A stretch of 64,000 nucleotides of DNA from Dictyobacter formicarum. GTDB taxonomy: Bacteria; Chloroflexota; Ktedonobacteria; Ktedonobacterales; Ktedonobacteraceae. The stretch lies in contig NZ_BNJJ01000009.1 of the NCBI RefSeq assembly GCF_016587435.1, positions 186,001 to 250,000 on the forward strand, read 5' to 3'. A program made the translations under genes and the position numbers. This document shows positions 42,700 to 51,838 of this stretch, piece after piece. The notes below the pieces were generated by a model. The model had not been told where the DNA came from and ran no database searches. It was given only the letters and a program-made list of their open reading frames with translations. Every line of letters begins with the position of its first letter. Positions within the stretch are counted from its first letter, which is position 1.

Positions 42700-43784
42700 G
42701 TATATGGGAGACGGTTACCTGGAATGTTGCGCGTGCGGGTGGCTTTACCGCGTTTTTTCTATTAACGCTAGCGGTGGCGCTGGGCCTGGCTCTGTCTTCA
42801 CACCTGCAGTCCAATCGTTGGCTACGCCTGATCAATAACGAATTGCACAACTTTGTCACGTTGCTGGCGCTCATCTTTACCGGTGTACATGTGCTGGCCG
42901 TCTGGCTCGATCCATTTACCAAGTTCGGGTGGAACGAGATGTTGATTCCCCTGGCCAGCCATTACCGTCCCGTCTGGATGGCGCTGGGGATTGTTGGACT
43001 CTATATCGGCCTGGCCATCGGTTTAAGCACCCTGCTACGCCCTCTTATCGGCTATGTCTGGTGGAGACGTTTGCATGTCCTGACATTGTTACTTTATGCC
43101 GCTGTCGTTGTACATGGGATTGCCTCAGGCACCGATACCCGGACCTGGTGGGGTAGTGCTATTTATGCCTTTAGCGTGTTGCTAATTGGTGGCTTGTTGC
43201 TGACTCGCCTGGTACGCCCTACCGGAGCACCTCAGAGCCGCTCACATCCCGTTCTGGCCCTGGCAACAGTGATTCTGGTTGCCGCTGGCACCTTCTGGGC
43301 TGTGCTGGGACCCCTGCAGCCGGGCTGGGCGGCCTCAGCTGCCACTCAGAGCAGTACAACAACGGCCGCGACGCAGACCGTCTTCCCGCAGTCCTTTACC
43401 GGCAACCTTCAGGGACAGATGACGCAGAGTAGCTCTCGCTTTAATGGAGACGTCTCTATACGTTTGAATATGGCCATCTCTAATGGGCCTGCCGGCAACG
43501 TACAGGTGTGGTTGCGAGGACAAGTGGCTAATGATAACACGCTGTCGATTACCTCTTCGTCTGTCGTTCTGTTAAATAATGCCGGGCAGCCTCTCTATAC
43601 AGGCTCCTTGACGCAATTTGATGCCTCTGACCAGTGGAATATGACCGCTGCCCTGACTAGCACAACTGATAACAGTAGCCAGCTCCAGGTACAACTGAAG
43701 CTACAAGTAAGCAATAGTGGTCAGGTCAGTGGCACAATAACCGGCGGCAGCGGAGCCGACTCCTCCACTAACGGCAGCCTTTAG
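42693..43784 (+). CDS. Ferric-reductase-like transmembrane cytochrome with external domain
   Basis: A 363-residue protein with about six transmembrane helices and a secreted-side C-terminal domain. Four histidines sit as two pairs on two helices (His52/His66 in LHNFVTLLALIFTGVHVL and His128/His141 in RLHVLTLLLYAAVVVHG), the bis-haem arrangement of FRD/NOX/MsrQ-like proteins. A seventh hydrophobic stretch precedes a Ser/Thr-rich linker and a roughly 140-residue beta-rich domain (FTGNLQGQMTQ...SGQVSGTITGGSG) of unknown family. It overlaps apbE by seven bases. With ApbE it suggests transmembrane electron transfer to a flavinylated or external acceptor. Confidence 0.82.
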   Translation: MLSIWETVTWNVARAGGFTAFFLLTLAVALGLALSSHLQSNRWLRLINNELHNFVTLLALIFTGVHVLAVWLDPFTKFGWNEMLIPLASHYRPVWMALGIVGLYIGLAIGLSTLLRPLIGYVWWRRLHVLTLLLYAAVVVHGIASGTDTRTWWGSAIYAFSVLLIGGLLLTRLVRPTGAPQSRSHPVLALATVILVAAGTFWAVLGPLQPGWAASAATQSSTTTAATQTVFPQSFTGNLQGQMTQSSSRFNGDVSIRLNMAISNGPAGNVQVWLRGQVANDNTLSITSSSVVLLNNAGQPLYTGSLTQFDASDQWNMTAALTSTTDNSSQLQVQLKLQVSNSGQVSGTITGGSGADSSTNGSL

Positions 43785-43916
43785 CTTACAATCTCGTTCG
43801 GCGTGAGGGGCCCACGCCTTACTGGTAGAGGTTTTTTGGGGCGATGCCCCTTGTGGTTATGTCTCCTGGGCCGAACATTCTCTCCATAGGGAAGGAGATC
43901 GTTTGCCGAGGGAAGA

Positions 43917-43942
43917 AATCGGGCGCAAGGCCCGAACCTATT
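43917..43942 (+). repeat. GCAAG-loop hairpin repeat, copy C
   Basis: AATCGGGC, GCAAG, GCCCGAACCTA; between convergent genes, facing copy D. Confidence 0.8.
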
Positions 43943-44010
43943 GGAATCATGGTTCTTGAAGGTTCCATCGCGTGGACCATCGAAACACACAACAGATGAT
44001 GACACCCATC

Positions 44011-44035
44011 GGTTCGGAGCTTGCCTCCGATTTTT
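44011..44035 (-). repeat. GCAAG-loop hairpin repeat, copy D
   Basis: Reverse complement AATCGGAG, GCAAG, CTCCGAACC: stem bases changed on both sides relative to copy C. Inverted with respect to C, 70 bp away. Confidence 0.8.
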
Positions 44036-44083
44036 CCCCTCGACGAATGAATTAAGAAGAATAATAACAGTGACGCTTAAGTG

Positions 44084-44647
44084 CTACGCACTTAAACCAT
44101 GACTACTATGTACTTTTTGCATTGGGACGCCCATTGCACTAAGCAAGAATTGCTCGTACGCTTCGCGCAACTTTGGATAGCGCAGCAAGAAGAAGCCAGC
44201 ATACTCTTGCGTCAACGCACGCGGCTGCCGCAGAAGATGCATATTGGCCTCCTTTAAGAGACGATTCCCTTTTTTGCCGTTGCAATGTTTGCAGCAAGCA
44301 ACCAGGTTCTCCCACGTGCTCTGCCCACCACGGGAGCGTGGAATAATATGGTCGAGCGTCAGGTCGCGACTTCGTTTGCCACAGTACTGGCAGGTTTCAT
44401 CATCGCGCAACAGGATATTGGTACGTGTGGGCTGCAGGACTACCCGCGGCACACGCACATTTGCCAGTAACTGTACAATAACAGGGCGCTCTAGCTCGAG
44501 GCGACGCAGTTGAATGCTCTCTTCGATCAATTCACGAACATTCTCATCTACGAATGTCACTTTATGTTTTGACAGTAATACGATGAGACGGCGCTCCGGA
44601 ATAACCGAGAGAGGTTGTAATGAGGAATTCAACACAAGAACAGGCAT
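44084..44647 (-). CDS. HNH endonuclease
   Basis: A 187-residue protein: N-terminal MPVLVLNSSLQPLSVIPERRLIVLLSKHKVTFVDE, then an HNH/beta-beta-alpha-metal domain with CQYCGKRSRDLTLDHIIPRSRGGQSTWENLVACCKHCNGKKGNRL. The two Cys pairs hold a structural zinc, and DHIIPRSRGG, N (WENLV) and H/N (CKHCN) give the catalytic motif. It belongs to the common HNH family found next to housekeeping genes in Chloroflexota, Deinococcus and Actinobacteria; the role is unknown and it is not obviously part of a restriction system here. GAGGAAGGAAAG precedes ATG 44647. Confidence 0.9.
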   Translation of the reverse strand: MPVLVLNSSLQPLSVIPERRLIVLLSKHKVTFVDENVRELIEESIQLRRLELERPVIVQLLANVRVPRVVLQPTRTNILLRDDETCQYCGKRSRDLTLDHIIPRSRGGQSTWENLVACCKHCNGKKGNRLLKEANMHLLRQPRALTQEYAGFFLLRYPKLREAYEQFLLSAMGVPMQKVHSSHGLSA

Positions 44648-44756
44648 GAATGGCTTTCCTTCCTCTCTGTCAGAGCCGATGAATGACATATACAGACAGC
44701 GGAGGGAGAAAAACTGAACAAGGATGGATTCGCGTTGAAAGCCGATCCTGCAGTCC

Positions 44757-44942
44757 CTAGCGCCGCCTGTTACGACTTGGTGGATAAGGTTGGGAGTGCA
44801 TTGCATGTCCAGGAGAAACAGGCACAGCAGGTCCACTTCTGCTCACCAGCGTTTGAGCACTTTCAGTACTTGCGATGGCGTGCAGACTTATCAGATGGCA
44901 GCCGTTGATGCCGGCCGTGCTGTAGATCTGATAGCCCTGCAT
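44757..44942 (-). CDS. Candidate small protein, 61 residues
   Basis: Starts MQGYQIYSTAGINGCHLISL and ends in a Pro/Arg-rich tail (HSQPYPPSRNRRR). AAAGGAGATC lies seven bases before ATG 44942, one of the best ribosome binding sites in the region, which is the main support for it being real. A modest hydrophobic stretch (GINGCHLISLHAIAS) is not a clear membrane helix. No family recognised. It lies upstream of the HNH gene on the same strand (about 110 bases) and downstream of tRNA-Pro. Confidence 0.45.
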   Translation of the reverse strand: MQGYQIYSTAGINGCHLISLHAIASTESAQTLVSRSGPAVPVSPGHAMHSQPYPPSRNRRR

Positions 44943-45067
44943 TTGATGATCTCCTTTGTGCCTGAGAAAAAAATTATGACACATACTTCTGTCTATACGC
45001 ACTAACGATCCTTATTGGATTGTGATGCTCCTGACTCCCAATATGGGGAAGTATGTGTCATCCTGGT

Positions 45068-45140
45068 CGGGGTGAGAGGACTTGAACCTCCGACCTCAGC
45101 GTCCCGAACGCTGCGCGCTAGCCGACTGCGCTACACCCCG
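45068..45140 (-). tRNA. tRNA-Pro (anticodon CGG)
   Basis: On the minus strand: acceptor CGGGGTG/CACCCCG, D-arm GCGCAGTCGGCTAGCGC, anticodon stem CAGCG/CGCTG with loop TTCGGGA (anticodon CGG, reads CCG), and T-arm GGAGGTTCAAGTCCTC. The 3' CCA is not encoded. CGGGGTGTAGCGCAG is the usual bacterial tRNA-Pro start. Confidence 0.96.
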
Positions 45141-45389
45141 GTGACATTCATGCTATAAACCCGCTGAACTTTATCCACGAGCTGAGTCTACGCTTGACTG
45201 ACAACGACGCAGATAATCACGCGTGAGACGCGCTCCTGATCTGCTCACAAATAGTATAGCACATCCCGCAAACTTTTTACAAGCTATCAGGCTGCTTTTT
45301 ACGGGGTTTTTCAAAAAAAATCGTTTTTTCCTTTTCCCGTTCCTATGATATACAGATGATATTCAGAAGAGCGGAAAAAGCTGTGTTTG

Positions 45390-46649
45390 CTAGAGTATTT
45401 GTTTTACGAGTTTATCCGCCAGTTCCAAGGAATAATTCTGACCACGGTCATGTGGATAGATCTGGAACATATTAGCGATCCATAGATTGGGAAGTGGAGG
45501 TTGCAGCGTAGGAATATGCTGGCGGTATTCAGTTGTCACGATCGGCTGTGCATACGGCGCTGAGAAGAGCCAGCTTTCCCGTATCCAATCCGTTTGAAAG
45601 TTGGGGGCCAGCTTTTGGATGGCGGGCGTGAACTCTTCGATCAGCTCTTCTTTGTCTTTTTTGAAGATTGGATCATCCATGGGCCGGTAGTTGCCCAGGT
45701 AGACCAGGTGCCGGCCGCCATATTCTGCGGGATCGCGGAAGTTGGTGTGCTCAAAGATACCTGTAAATGGATAGCCTTTATCACACAAATTGATCCAATA
45801 ACTATCGGTCAACTTACGGTCCAGGGCCAGGATCAAACACTGGGCGCCGTAGGCCTGGCCCCAGTCGTATTTCTGGCGATAATCCGCTGGTAGGGCCGGA
45901 ATAAGCTTACAGCTGAGCCGCGTTGGCAGGGTAGAGATGACGCGATCAAAATTCCAGCTTCCCTGGTTGGTCTTGACGGTCCAGCCTGAGCCGTTCTGAG
46001 CTACTTCTTCAACGGTGGTGTTGAGCAACACTTTGCCACCATGTTGCGTAATATACTCTACCAGACTTTCATAGACCAGCTGGAATCCGCCACGTATATA
46101 GCCTAGCTTGGGCGTGCGATCATGAATGCGCGCCCAGAACCAGGGCAGTGCAATCTGATCATAGAGCTGGCCAAACTTACCAACAAAGAGCGTCTCAAAA
46201 ATCATCTGATATGGGCGCTCTCCCATCCAGCGACGTAACCAGGGATCGGCGGTTTTGCCCTCCAGCCAGGCCGGATTGGCGAGCTTCAGAAAGGCTAGCG
46301 TCGCGCCCACGCGTAAGCGTTCATACATCGTCAGGGGTTTAAACTTGAGCAGCGAAATAGGATCATCCAGCTGATGATTTTCACCACCAACCATGCTCAC
46401 GGTGCGTGGGTGTTGCCACTCAAGGCGATCTCCCAATCCTAGTTCTTCAATGACTTGAATCGCCATCTTATCGGACCGGAAAATGTGGTGATAAAATTTC
46501 TCTAGCCAGACGTCTCCAATCTGGAAGCCCGAAGCCAGTCCACCGGCCATTTCTTCACGTTCAAAGACCATCACTGAATGACCGGCTTGTGTGAGCCGGT
46601 ATGCAGCCATTAATCCTAACGCACCACCGCCGAGCACCGCGTATTCCAT
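45390..46649 (-). CDS. NAD(P)/FAD-dependent oxidoreductase (amine-oxidase/desaturase-like)
   Basis: A 419-residue flavoprotein. The N-terminal FAD motif YAVLGGGALGLMAAYRLTQAGHSVMVFERE and the conserved AGGLASGF, then a DRVISTLP segment and C-terminal LWIANMFQIYPHDRGQNYSLELA (FAD-contact helix), place it in the amine-oxidase/protoporphyrinogen-oxidase/desaturase superfamily. Such proteins occur beside glycosyltransferases or polyprenyl genes in Chloroflexota, but here it stands alone. Substrate unknown; the central region WFWARIHDRTPKLGYIRGGFQLVYESL is similar to desaturase-like proteins with unassigned roles. GAGGT is about ten bases upstream. Confidence 0.85.
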   Translation of the reverse strand: MEYAVLGGGALGLMAAYRLTQAGHSVMVFEREEMAGGLASGFQIGDVWLEKFYHHIFRSDKMAIQVIEELGLGDRLEWQHPRTVSMVGGENHQLDDPISLLKFKPLTMYERLRVGATLAFLKLANPAWLEGKTADPWLRRWMGERPYQMIFETLFVGKFGQLYDQIALPWFWARIHDRTPKLGYIRGGFQLVYESLVEYITQHGGKVLLNTTVEEVAQNGSGWTVKTNQGSWNFDRVISTLPTRLSCKLIPALPADYRQKYDWGQAYGAQCLILALDRKLTDSYWINLCDKGYPFTGIFEHTNFRDPAEYGGRHLVYLGNYRPMDDPIFKKDKEELIEEFTPAIQKLAPNFQTDWIRESWLFSAPYAQPIVTTEYRQHIPTLQPPLPNLWIANMFQIYPHDRGQNYSLELADKLVKQIL

Positions 46650-46842
46650 GCTTATTAAACCTCGTTACGCTTCTTCTTTTGAATTCACAAAAACTCATAT
46701 AGTGAGTACAATGATACTCTGTTATCATTCTATCATACGCTTTTGATTGGGCGAATATAAATATGACTATTTGAGCAATCTGTCTCGCCCGTCATATGAT
46801 GTGGGGAAAGAGAGTGAACAGAAAAGGTGAGTGGAAGATACG

Positions 46843-47706
46843 ATGGTTTTGACTAATGTTGCGGAGGTACTGGCCTGTCCTGTCTGTACATTGCCTCTGG
46901 CCTTTCAGCAAGGAGCGCTACGCTGCGAACATGCTCATTCGTTTGATGTGGCGAAAGAGGGTTATGTGAATCTGCTGCGCAAAAAGTTGCCGGGCGATAC
47001 AAAAGAAATGGTGGTGGCGCGGCGAGCCTTCTTTGACCAGGGCTATTATGTGCCCGTCTCAGACCTGTTGAACGGATTGTTGCAGAAGCATCTGCCGGCA
47101 GGCACAAAGGGTCCTGTGCGTATTCTGGATGCGGGCTGTGGCGAAGGTTACTACCTGGCTCGCCTGCAGGAATCTTTGGCAAGCGAGTACGGCCAGCTGC
47201 AGGGACTGGGTATCGATATTTCTAAAGATGCGATTCGTATGGCGGCCAGACGCTATCCAGATGCTTTTTTCCTGGTGGCCAATCTGAAAGAGGCGCTGCC
47301 GCTGGCTGATCAGGTTCTGGCTGGCATGGTCAATACTTTTGCCCCGCGCAACGTTGCTGAATACGCCCGTGTGCTGCAGCCAGGCGCGCCCCTGTTGATC
47401 GTGATTCCCGGGCCCCGGCACCTGGAAGAGCTACGCCACTCTTTACATTTATTGAATATTGAGGAAAATAAGCAGCAGCATGTTATTGAGCAGTTCTCTG
47501 GCTCTTTTGATCTGGTGGCTACGCGTTCGCTAACATATAAACTGGACTTGCAGCAGGCCGAGATTGCGCAGATAGTGGTGATGACCCCTAACTATTGGCA
47601 TCAGTCTGCTGAGAGTAGGACCCGGCTGGCTGAGCTGGCTGCCCTCGCTACCACGGTAGATTTTGTCTGCTTGGTCTTTCAACGAAAACTTTCAGTAACT
47701 AATTAG
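46843..47706 (+). CDS. rlmA: RlmA-type 23S rRNA (guanine) methyltransferase-like protein
   Basis: A 287-residue enzyme. The N-terminal zinc finger LACPVCTLPLAFQQGALRCEHAHSFDVAKEGYVNLL (Cys-x2-Cys...Cys-x3-His) followed by PGDTKEMVVARRAFFDQGYY is the hallmark of RlmA/RlmA(II)/TlrB, which methylate N1 of a guanine in 23S hairpin 35. The SAM domain has LDAGCGEGYYLARL, GIDISKDAIRMAARR and LVANLKEALPLADQ. Which G (745 or 748 in E. coli numbering) is modified cannot be told; the A(II) branch also affects macrolide susceptibility. GGAAG precedes ATG 46843. It is followed 16 bases later by the pentapeptide gene, suggesting co-transcription. Confidence 0.87.
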   Translation: MVLTNVAEVLACPVCTLPLAFQQGALRCEHAHSFDVAKEGYVNLLRKKLPGDTKEMVVARRAFFDQGYYVPVSDLLNGLLQKHLPAGTKGPVRILDAGCGEGYYLARLQESLASEYGQLQGLGIDISKDAIRMAARRYPDAFFLVANLKEALPLADQVLAGMVNTFAPRNVAEYARVLQPGAPLLIVIPGPRHLEELRHSLHLLNIEENKQQHVIEQFSGSFDLVATRSLTYKLDLQQAEIAQIVVMTPNYWHQSAESRTRLAELAALATTVDFVCLVFQRKLSVTN

Positions 47707-47722
47707 AAGTGTTTTTAACGTT

Positions 47723-48910
47723 ATGACGATACCCGAATCATCCTTTGAGTTTGATTGGTCGCGCCACTGGCACGAGCAAGGACAATCCTGGCGCCGAGAA
47801 CCTTTGATTGCGAAGGAGCGCCAGCAATTTTTACGGGCACGCCTTAGCACGATGCCCGATATCGCCCGAGGACTCTATCCTTTTCGCGACCTGGCGTTGA
47901 CGCGGGCCGATGTGGAATGGTTGCTGGCCTGCCATGAGGGGAACCATGGACCTGTAGATTGGCGCGCGCCGGAGCAACGTGTTCGTCGCGGTCTGGATCT
48001 ACGCGGTGCGAACCTGCGCGATGTAGACTTACGGCACCTGCCGCTTTCTCGTCTGCTGGCTGGCCTTTCCTGGGCTGATTGGTTGCCAGCCAATGACGAA
48101 GAGCGAGAGCTGGCCCGCGCTCATCTAGAGGGTGTGCGGCTGGATGGCTCACAGTTGCAGGGCGCGGCCCTCAACGGCGCATACTTGAATGGTGCCAGTC
48201 TCTGTGAGGTCTCATTGGAGCTGGCCGAGCTGGGTGGGGCGAACCTGGAGGGGACATCCCTGAAGCGAGCCTTTCTGACTGGGGCGAACCTGATCGGTGC
48301 CCATATCAATGCTGCCTGCTTGAGTGGTGCTGATCTGACAGGAGCTTATCTGGTTGGCGCTCATCTACGTGGCGCTGATCTCAGCCACGCCACCGTTTCA
48401 CATGCCGACTTCAGCTATGTCCACTTTGAGCACGCCGACCTGAGCTCACTTCATGCCTTCGAAACCAATTTTGGGGGAGCCTATTTACAGTGTGCCGACC
48501 TCTCTGGAGCGGTCCTGACTGGCAGCGATATGGGAGGAGTCCATCTGGAAGGCGCAAACTTGATTCGTGCCCATCTGGAACTGGTTTCCCTCGCCGGTCG
48601 CTATCCAGCTCTACTAGAGGGTGCGGACCTGCGTGGCGCTCATCTTGAGGGGGCTAATCTAGGCCTGGTACGCCTGGTTGGCGCGGACCTGCGTGGTGCC
48701 CACCTGGAAACAACTAATCTCAGTCACGCCTGGATGGCTGGCGCCAACCTCTACGGAGCTCATCTAGAAGGCGCCAGGTTTGACCATACCCACTGTGGAG
48801 CCCTCGAGGTCGACGAAGATGATCTGGCGCGTATCCACAGCTGGTTGCCAGAATTTGCAGCCCACTGGCCCGAAGCCATCCTCGCAAAAACCGTACTGGA
48901 TGCCTTTTAA
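47723..48910 (+). CDS. Pentapeptide-repeat protein
   Basis: A 395-residue protein. Residues 1-85 are an unrelated N-terminal domain (FDWSRHWHEQGQSWRREPLI...RARLSTMPDIARGLYPFRDLALTRADVEWLLA); from about residue 92 to 365 there are about fifty A(D/N)LxG pentapeptides (LDLRGANLRDVDLRHL, GADLTGAYLVGAHLRGADLS, GADLRGAHLEGANLG and so on) forming a right-handed quadrilateral beta helix. The C-terminal cap is DEDDLARIHSWLPEFAAHWPEAILAKTVLDAF. Functions vary (DNA mimicry as in Qnr/MfpA, or structural); this one has a non-repeat head and tail. It is coupled to rlmA with a short gap and has no clear ribosome binding site. Confidence 0.92.
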   Translation: MTIPESSFEFDWSRHWHEQGQSWRREPLIAKERQQFLRARLSTMPDIARGLYPFRDLALTRADVEWLLACHEGNHGPVDWRAPEQRVRRGLDLRGANLRDVDLRHLPLSRLLAGLSWADWLPANDEERELARAHLEGVRLDGSQLQGAALNGAYLNGASLCEVSLELAELGGANLEGTSLKRAFLTGANLIGAHINAACLSGADLTGAYLVGAHLRGADLSHATVSHADFSYVHFEHADLSSLHAFETNFGGAYLQCADLSGAVLTGSDMGGVHLEGANLIRAHLELVSLAGRYPALLEGADLRGAHLEGANLGLVRLVGADLRGAHLETTNLSHAWMAGANLYGAHLEGARFDHTHCGALEVDEDDLARIHSWLPEFAAHWPEAILAKTVLDAF

Positions 48911-48942
48911 CTCAGGGATACAAACCAATTTTTATCAAAGGC

Positions 48943-49039
48943 TCAAAAAGCCTTTTATGGCTGGTGCGGCAGGTGCGCGAATGCGCACCTGCCGCACCAG
49001 CCATAAAAGAGCTTGGGGACGCCTGCGTTCCCCAAGCTG
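48943..49039. repeat. Long-palindrome composite repeat, copy P2
   Basis: Perfect palindrome, arms 48952-48978 and 48983-49009 (27 bp), loop GAAT; arm starts CTTTTATGGCTGGTGCGGCA. The left flank GGCTCAAAAAGC resembles the GCGCTCAAAA of other copies; the right side has a second hairpin AGCTTGGGGACGC / GCGTTCCCCAAGCT (49010-49038). Between convergent genes. Confidence 0.85.
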
Positions 49040-49088
49040 GCGAGCTATCCTATCTCCATGGATAGGGCAATGGAACGCGTTGATAGCA

Positions 49089-50189
49089 CTAGATAATAAA
49101 CTTGCCATTTTCATAACAGAGTTCGCCATCGGCGTACACCTTACCTTCGTGCAGGTCGCAGACCATGTCCCAGTGCAGGCCAGACTCATTGGTCGAACCG
49201 GTTTCGGGATAGCCGGCGCCCAGCGCCATGTGCATGGTGCCACCGATTTTCTCATCAAAGAGGATCTCTTTGGTGAAGCGTTGCACGTTGTAGTTGAGGC
49301 CGAAAGCTACTTCTCCCAGGTAGCGGGAGCCGGCATCCATGTTAAGCATGGCGTTGAGGAACTCTTCTCCACGGCCCGCGCTGCTCTCAACAACTTTGCC
49401 ATCTTTGAAGACCAGGCGCACATTCTCTACTTCGTTGCCGTTATAGACCGCTGGATAGGTGAAGCTGATATGCCCATTGACCGAGTTCTCGATGGGGCCA
49501 GTGAACACTTCGCCGTCCGGGAAATTTTTGTCTCCGGCGCAGTTGATCCACTTGCGGCCAGCTACACGATAGGTTAGATCAGTGCCGGGAGCGACGATAT
49601 GGATTTCGTCGTGCTGCTCCAGGTAGTCGGCGATATGCTGCTGTTCCACCTGCACTTTTTTCCAGGCAGCCACCGGATCATCTTGATCGAGCAGACCAGC
49701 GTTAAAGACGAATTCTTCATATTCGCTTAGCGACATGCCGGCATCCATGGCATGAGCCTGCGTTGGATAGAGGGTGAGAGACCAGCGTAGATCATTGGTG
49801 GCGGACCGCTCCATGAAGCGCCTGGAAATCCCGGCCTGGGCCGCGCTGTGTGTTGCCATTTTCTGTGGATTGACGTTACTCAGAGCCTTGGTGTTTTCGT
49901 CGGCGATGATGGTGAATTGCGCATCAAAGTGGTTGATATGAAAATCTACTACCGGCGAAATGTATCGGAGTTGCTCTCCGTTGCTTTCTGTAAAGAAAAT
50001 CTCTTCCATTCCATCCAGTGTGATGGAAGGCGTAACGTGGGCACCGGCACGGATGGCTTCACGATAGATTTCTTTGATTAATGGAGCAGCAATCGCAGGT
50101 CCTTTAAGGAAGAATGTCTCACCTGGTTGGAGGGCGAGTGAGTAGTTAACCAGTACTTTTGCCAGTTTTTGTAAGCGTGGATCTGCCAT
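49089..50189 (-). CDS. Aminopeptidase, M29 family (AmpS/aminopeptidase T)
   Basis: A 366-residue metallo-aminopeptidase of the thermophilic M29 group. Recognisable blocks: YSLALQPGETFFLKGP, LNMDAGSRYLGEVAFG, FDEKIGGTMHMALGAGYPETGSTNESGLHWDMVCDL (metal ligands Glu, His, His, Asp) and NFPDGEVFTGPIENSVNGHISF. It releases N-terminal residues from peptides in the cytoplasm. AAAGGAT precedes the ATG. Convergent with the pentapeptide gene; copy P2 palindrome lies between. Confidence 0.93.
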   Translation of the reverse strand: MADPRLQKLAKVLVNYSLALQPGETFFLKGPAIAAPLIKEIYREAIRAGAHVTPSITLDGMEEIFFTESNGEQLRYISPVVDFHINHFDAQFTIIADENTKALSNVNPQKMATHSAAQAGISRRFMERSATNDLRWSLTLYPTQAHAMDAGMSLSEYEEFVFNAGLLDQDDPVAAWKKVQVEQQHIADYLEQHDEIHIVAPGTDLTYRVAGRKWINCAGDKNFPDGEVFTGPIENSVNGHISFTYPAVYNGNEVENVRLVFKDGKVVESSAGRGEEFLNAMLNMDAGSRYLGEVAFGLNYNVQRFTKEILFDEKIGGTMHMALGAGYPETGSTNESGLHWDMVCDLHEGKVYADGELCYENGKFII

Positions 50190-50692
50190 GCTTTATCCTT
50201 TCTGTCCCCATGTGACATGTATATGAATGGTATCAATATTGGTGAAATACAATGATGTATTTTACAACAGTCTGAAACGTGGTCTGCTACGGCACAAAAG
50301 CAGGAATGAACAGCATTTGTAGATACAAACGAACCTGGATAATATAGCTATTGTTTTTTATATCTACCGCAAACTATATGCTATAGGTGAGAAAATGTAA
50401 ATACTTAGCTGTACAATAATGGCCTGGTATTGGTAAAAACTGGGACAGGCATCCTAGCGAACTTTGCGTTACTAATTCTGTATGATATACTAAACCCGTT
50501 GTCCCAGTAATGCTCAATCCTTATAATAGGATCATCTAAATTCCGAGCATCCAGACCGAGCTTATGTGCAACCACTTTGTCGCTTGGCAAAATGGCATAC
50601 ACTACATGGCAATTTTATTTCTTTGTCTGGGTGGCAGCAAGCTTAGATTCCAACCATGCGTTTCTGGTGAGGAATTGAAGGGAGAGCGAACC
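50190..50692. other. Divergent intergenic region, M29 / ROK
   Basis: About 500 bases, AT-rich, without a supported gene (short minus-strand frame at 50405-50602 has no ribosome binding site). A good promoter for the plus strand lies at 50499-50527. Confidence 0.6.
50499..50527 (+). promoter_or_regulatory. Putative promoter of the ROK gene
   Basis: TTGTCC, 17-base spacer, TATAAT, leaving a leader of about 160 bases before GTG 50693. Confidence 0.55.
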
Positions 50693-51763
50693 GTGACTAC
50701 ACAACCCACTTCAGATAGGACCGCTGCTGGGACTGAAGCTATTTCAGGTCAACCTGTGGCGCAGCGGAACAGTGGTAAGTTGCTGGCTACACAGGGATAT
50801 GTGGTCGGCATTGAATTGAGTGGTAGTGGTGCGCGCCAATCTGTGGCTCTGGCAGACCTTAATGGTACTATTTTGCATCGTGTTCGCCGTCCCCAGGAGT
50901 ATGTTCCCGATACCCGGTCTGTTTTGCAATTGCTTGATGAGATGATTGCTGAGGTTGCTCGCCCGGATCATTTGCGCGATGGGCGTATTTTACGTGTTGG
51001 CGTGGCGGTTGGGGGATTGGTCGATGCCAAGTATGGCATTGTGAGGCGCCTCCACCATGCTCACGGTTGGAATGATTTCCCATTACAGGACTACTTTTCC
51101 GAAAAGTTAGGTGTGCCGTGTATTATTGATAATAATGCGAATGCGGCTGCCCTGGCTGAAGTGGTGCATGGTATTGGACATGGGGAGCGTGCGGTTTTTT
51201 ATCTTGGACTCGGACGTGGCATTGGCGGCGGGTTGGTGGTGAATGGCCGGGTCTATCATGGCGCCACGGGTACAGCTGGCGAGGTTGGTCATTTCATTGT
51301 GAAGGAAGATGGACCTCTTTGTTCCTGTGGTGGCAAGGGACACCTGGAGGCTATCGCCTCCGCCTATGCGATTGTGCGCACAATGATTGGTCTTTCTGTA
51401 GAATATCCTGAGACTGAGGCCGCGATTCGACGGGTGACCGATGGGCGCGCGGAACGCATTACTGTTGAACAGATTTTTAAGTTAGCATCTGAAGGCGATC
51501 AAATCGCTCAGCGTGTAGTGCATGATGTACGTACCTATCTGGGCCTGGCTTTAGCTAATATTGTGCAACTGGTGAATCCTAGTATGATAATTCTAGGTGG
51601 GCCAGGGGCCAGCGCGAGCGAGTTGTTGATCGTGCCGCTATGGGAACGTATTCAGGAACTGTGTCTTCCTGAGGCAAGTCAGTCTTTACGTATCGCCCAG
51701 AGTAGTCTCGGATCGGAGGCTCCTCTTGTGGGCGCAGTTACATTAGCGTTACAAGACCTATAA
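50693..51763 (+). CDS. ROK-family sugar kinase or regulator
   Basis: A 356-residue ROK protein starting at GTG 50693 with GAAGGGAG upstream. It has an N-terminal ATP-phosphate segment (VVGIELSGSGARQSVALADLNG), the DNNANAAALAE substrate region, the ROK signature GLGRGIGGGLVVNGRVYHGATGTAGEVGHFIV, and a zinc-like CSCGGKGHLEAIAS (one Cys of the usual CxCGxxGC is replaced by His). An N-terminal helix-turn-helix is absent, so it is kinase-like (glucokinase/N-acetyl-sugar kinase) rather than a XylR-like repressor. It precedes the pseudokinase by about 75 bases, likely in one transcript. Confidence 0.9.
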   Translation: MTTQPTSDRTAAGTEAISGQPVAQRNSGKLLATQGYVVGIELSGSGARQSVALADLNGTILHRVRRPQEYVPDTRSVLQLLDEMIAEVARPDHLRDGRILRVGVAVGGLVDAKYGIVRRLHHAHGWNDFPLQDYFSEKLGVPCIIDNNANAAALAEVVHGIGHGERAVFYLGLGRGIGGGLVVNGRVYHGATGTAGEVGHFIVKEDGPLCSCGGKGHLEAIASAYAIVRTMIGLSVEYPETEAAIRRVTDGRAERITVEQIFKLASEGDQIAQRVVHDVRTYLGLALANIVQLVNPSMIILGGPGASASELLIVPLWERIQELCLPEASQSLRIAQSSLGSEAPLVGAVTLALQDL

Positions 51764-51838
51764 TGCTTATGACATTCAGATTTGCCACGTTGTGGTTGGA
51801 GCTTGAACACTCACTTATCTGGATGCAAGGAAGTATAA

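Noticed and set aside
50405..50602. Minus-strand 65-codon frame between M29 and ROK
   Set aside because: No ribosome binding site, no family, and it overlaps the probable ROK promoter.
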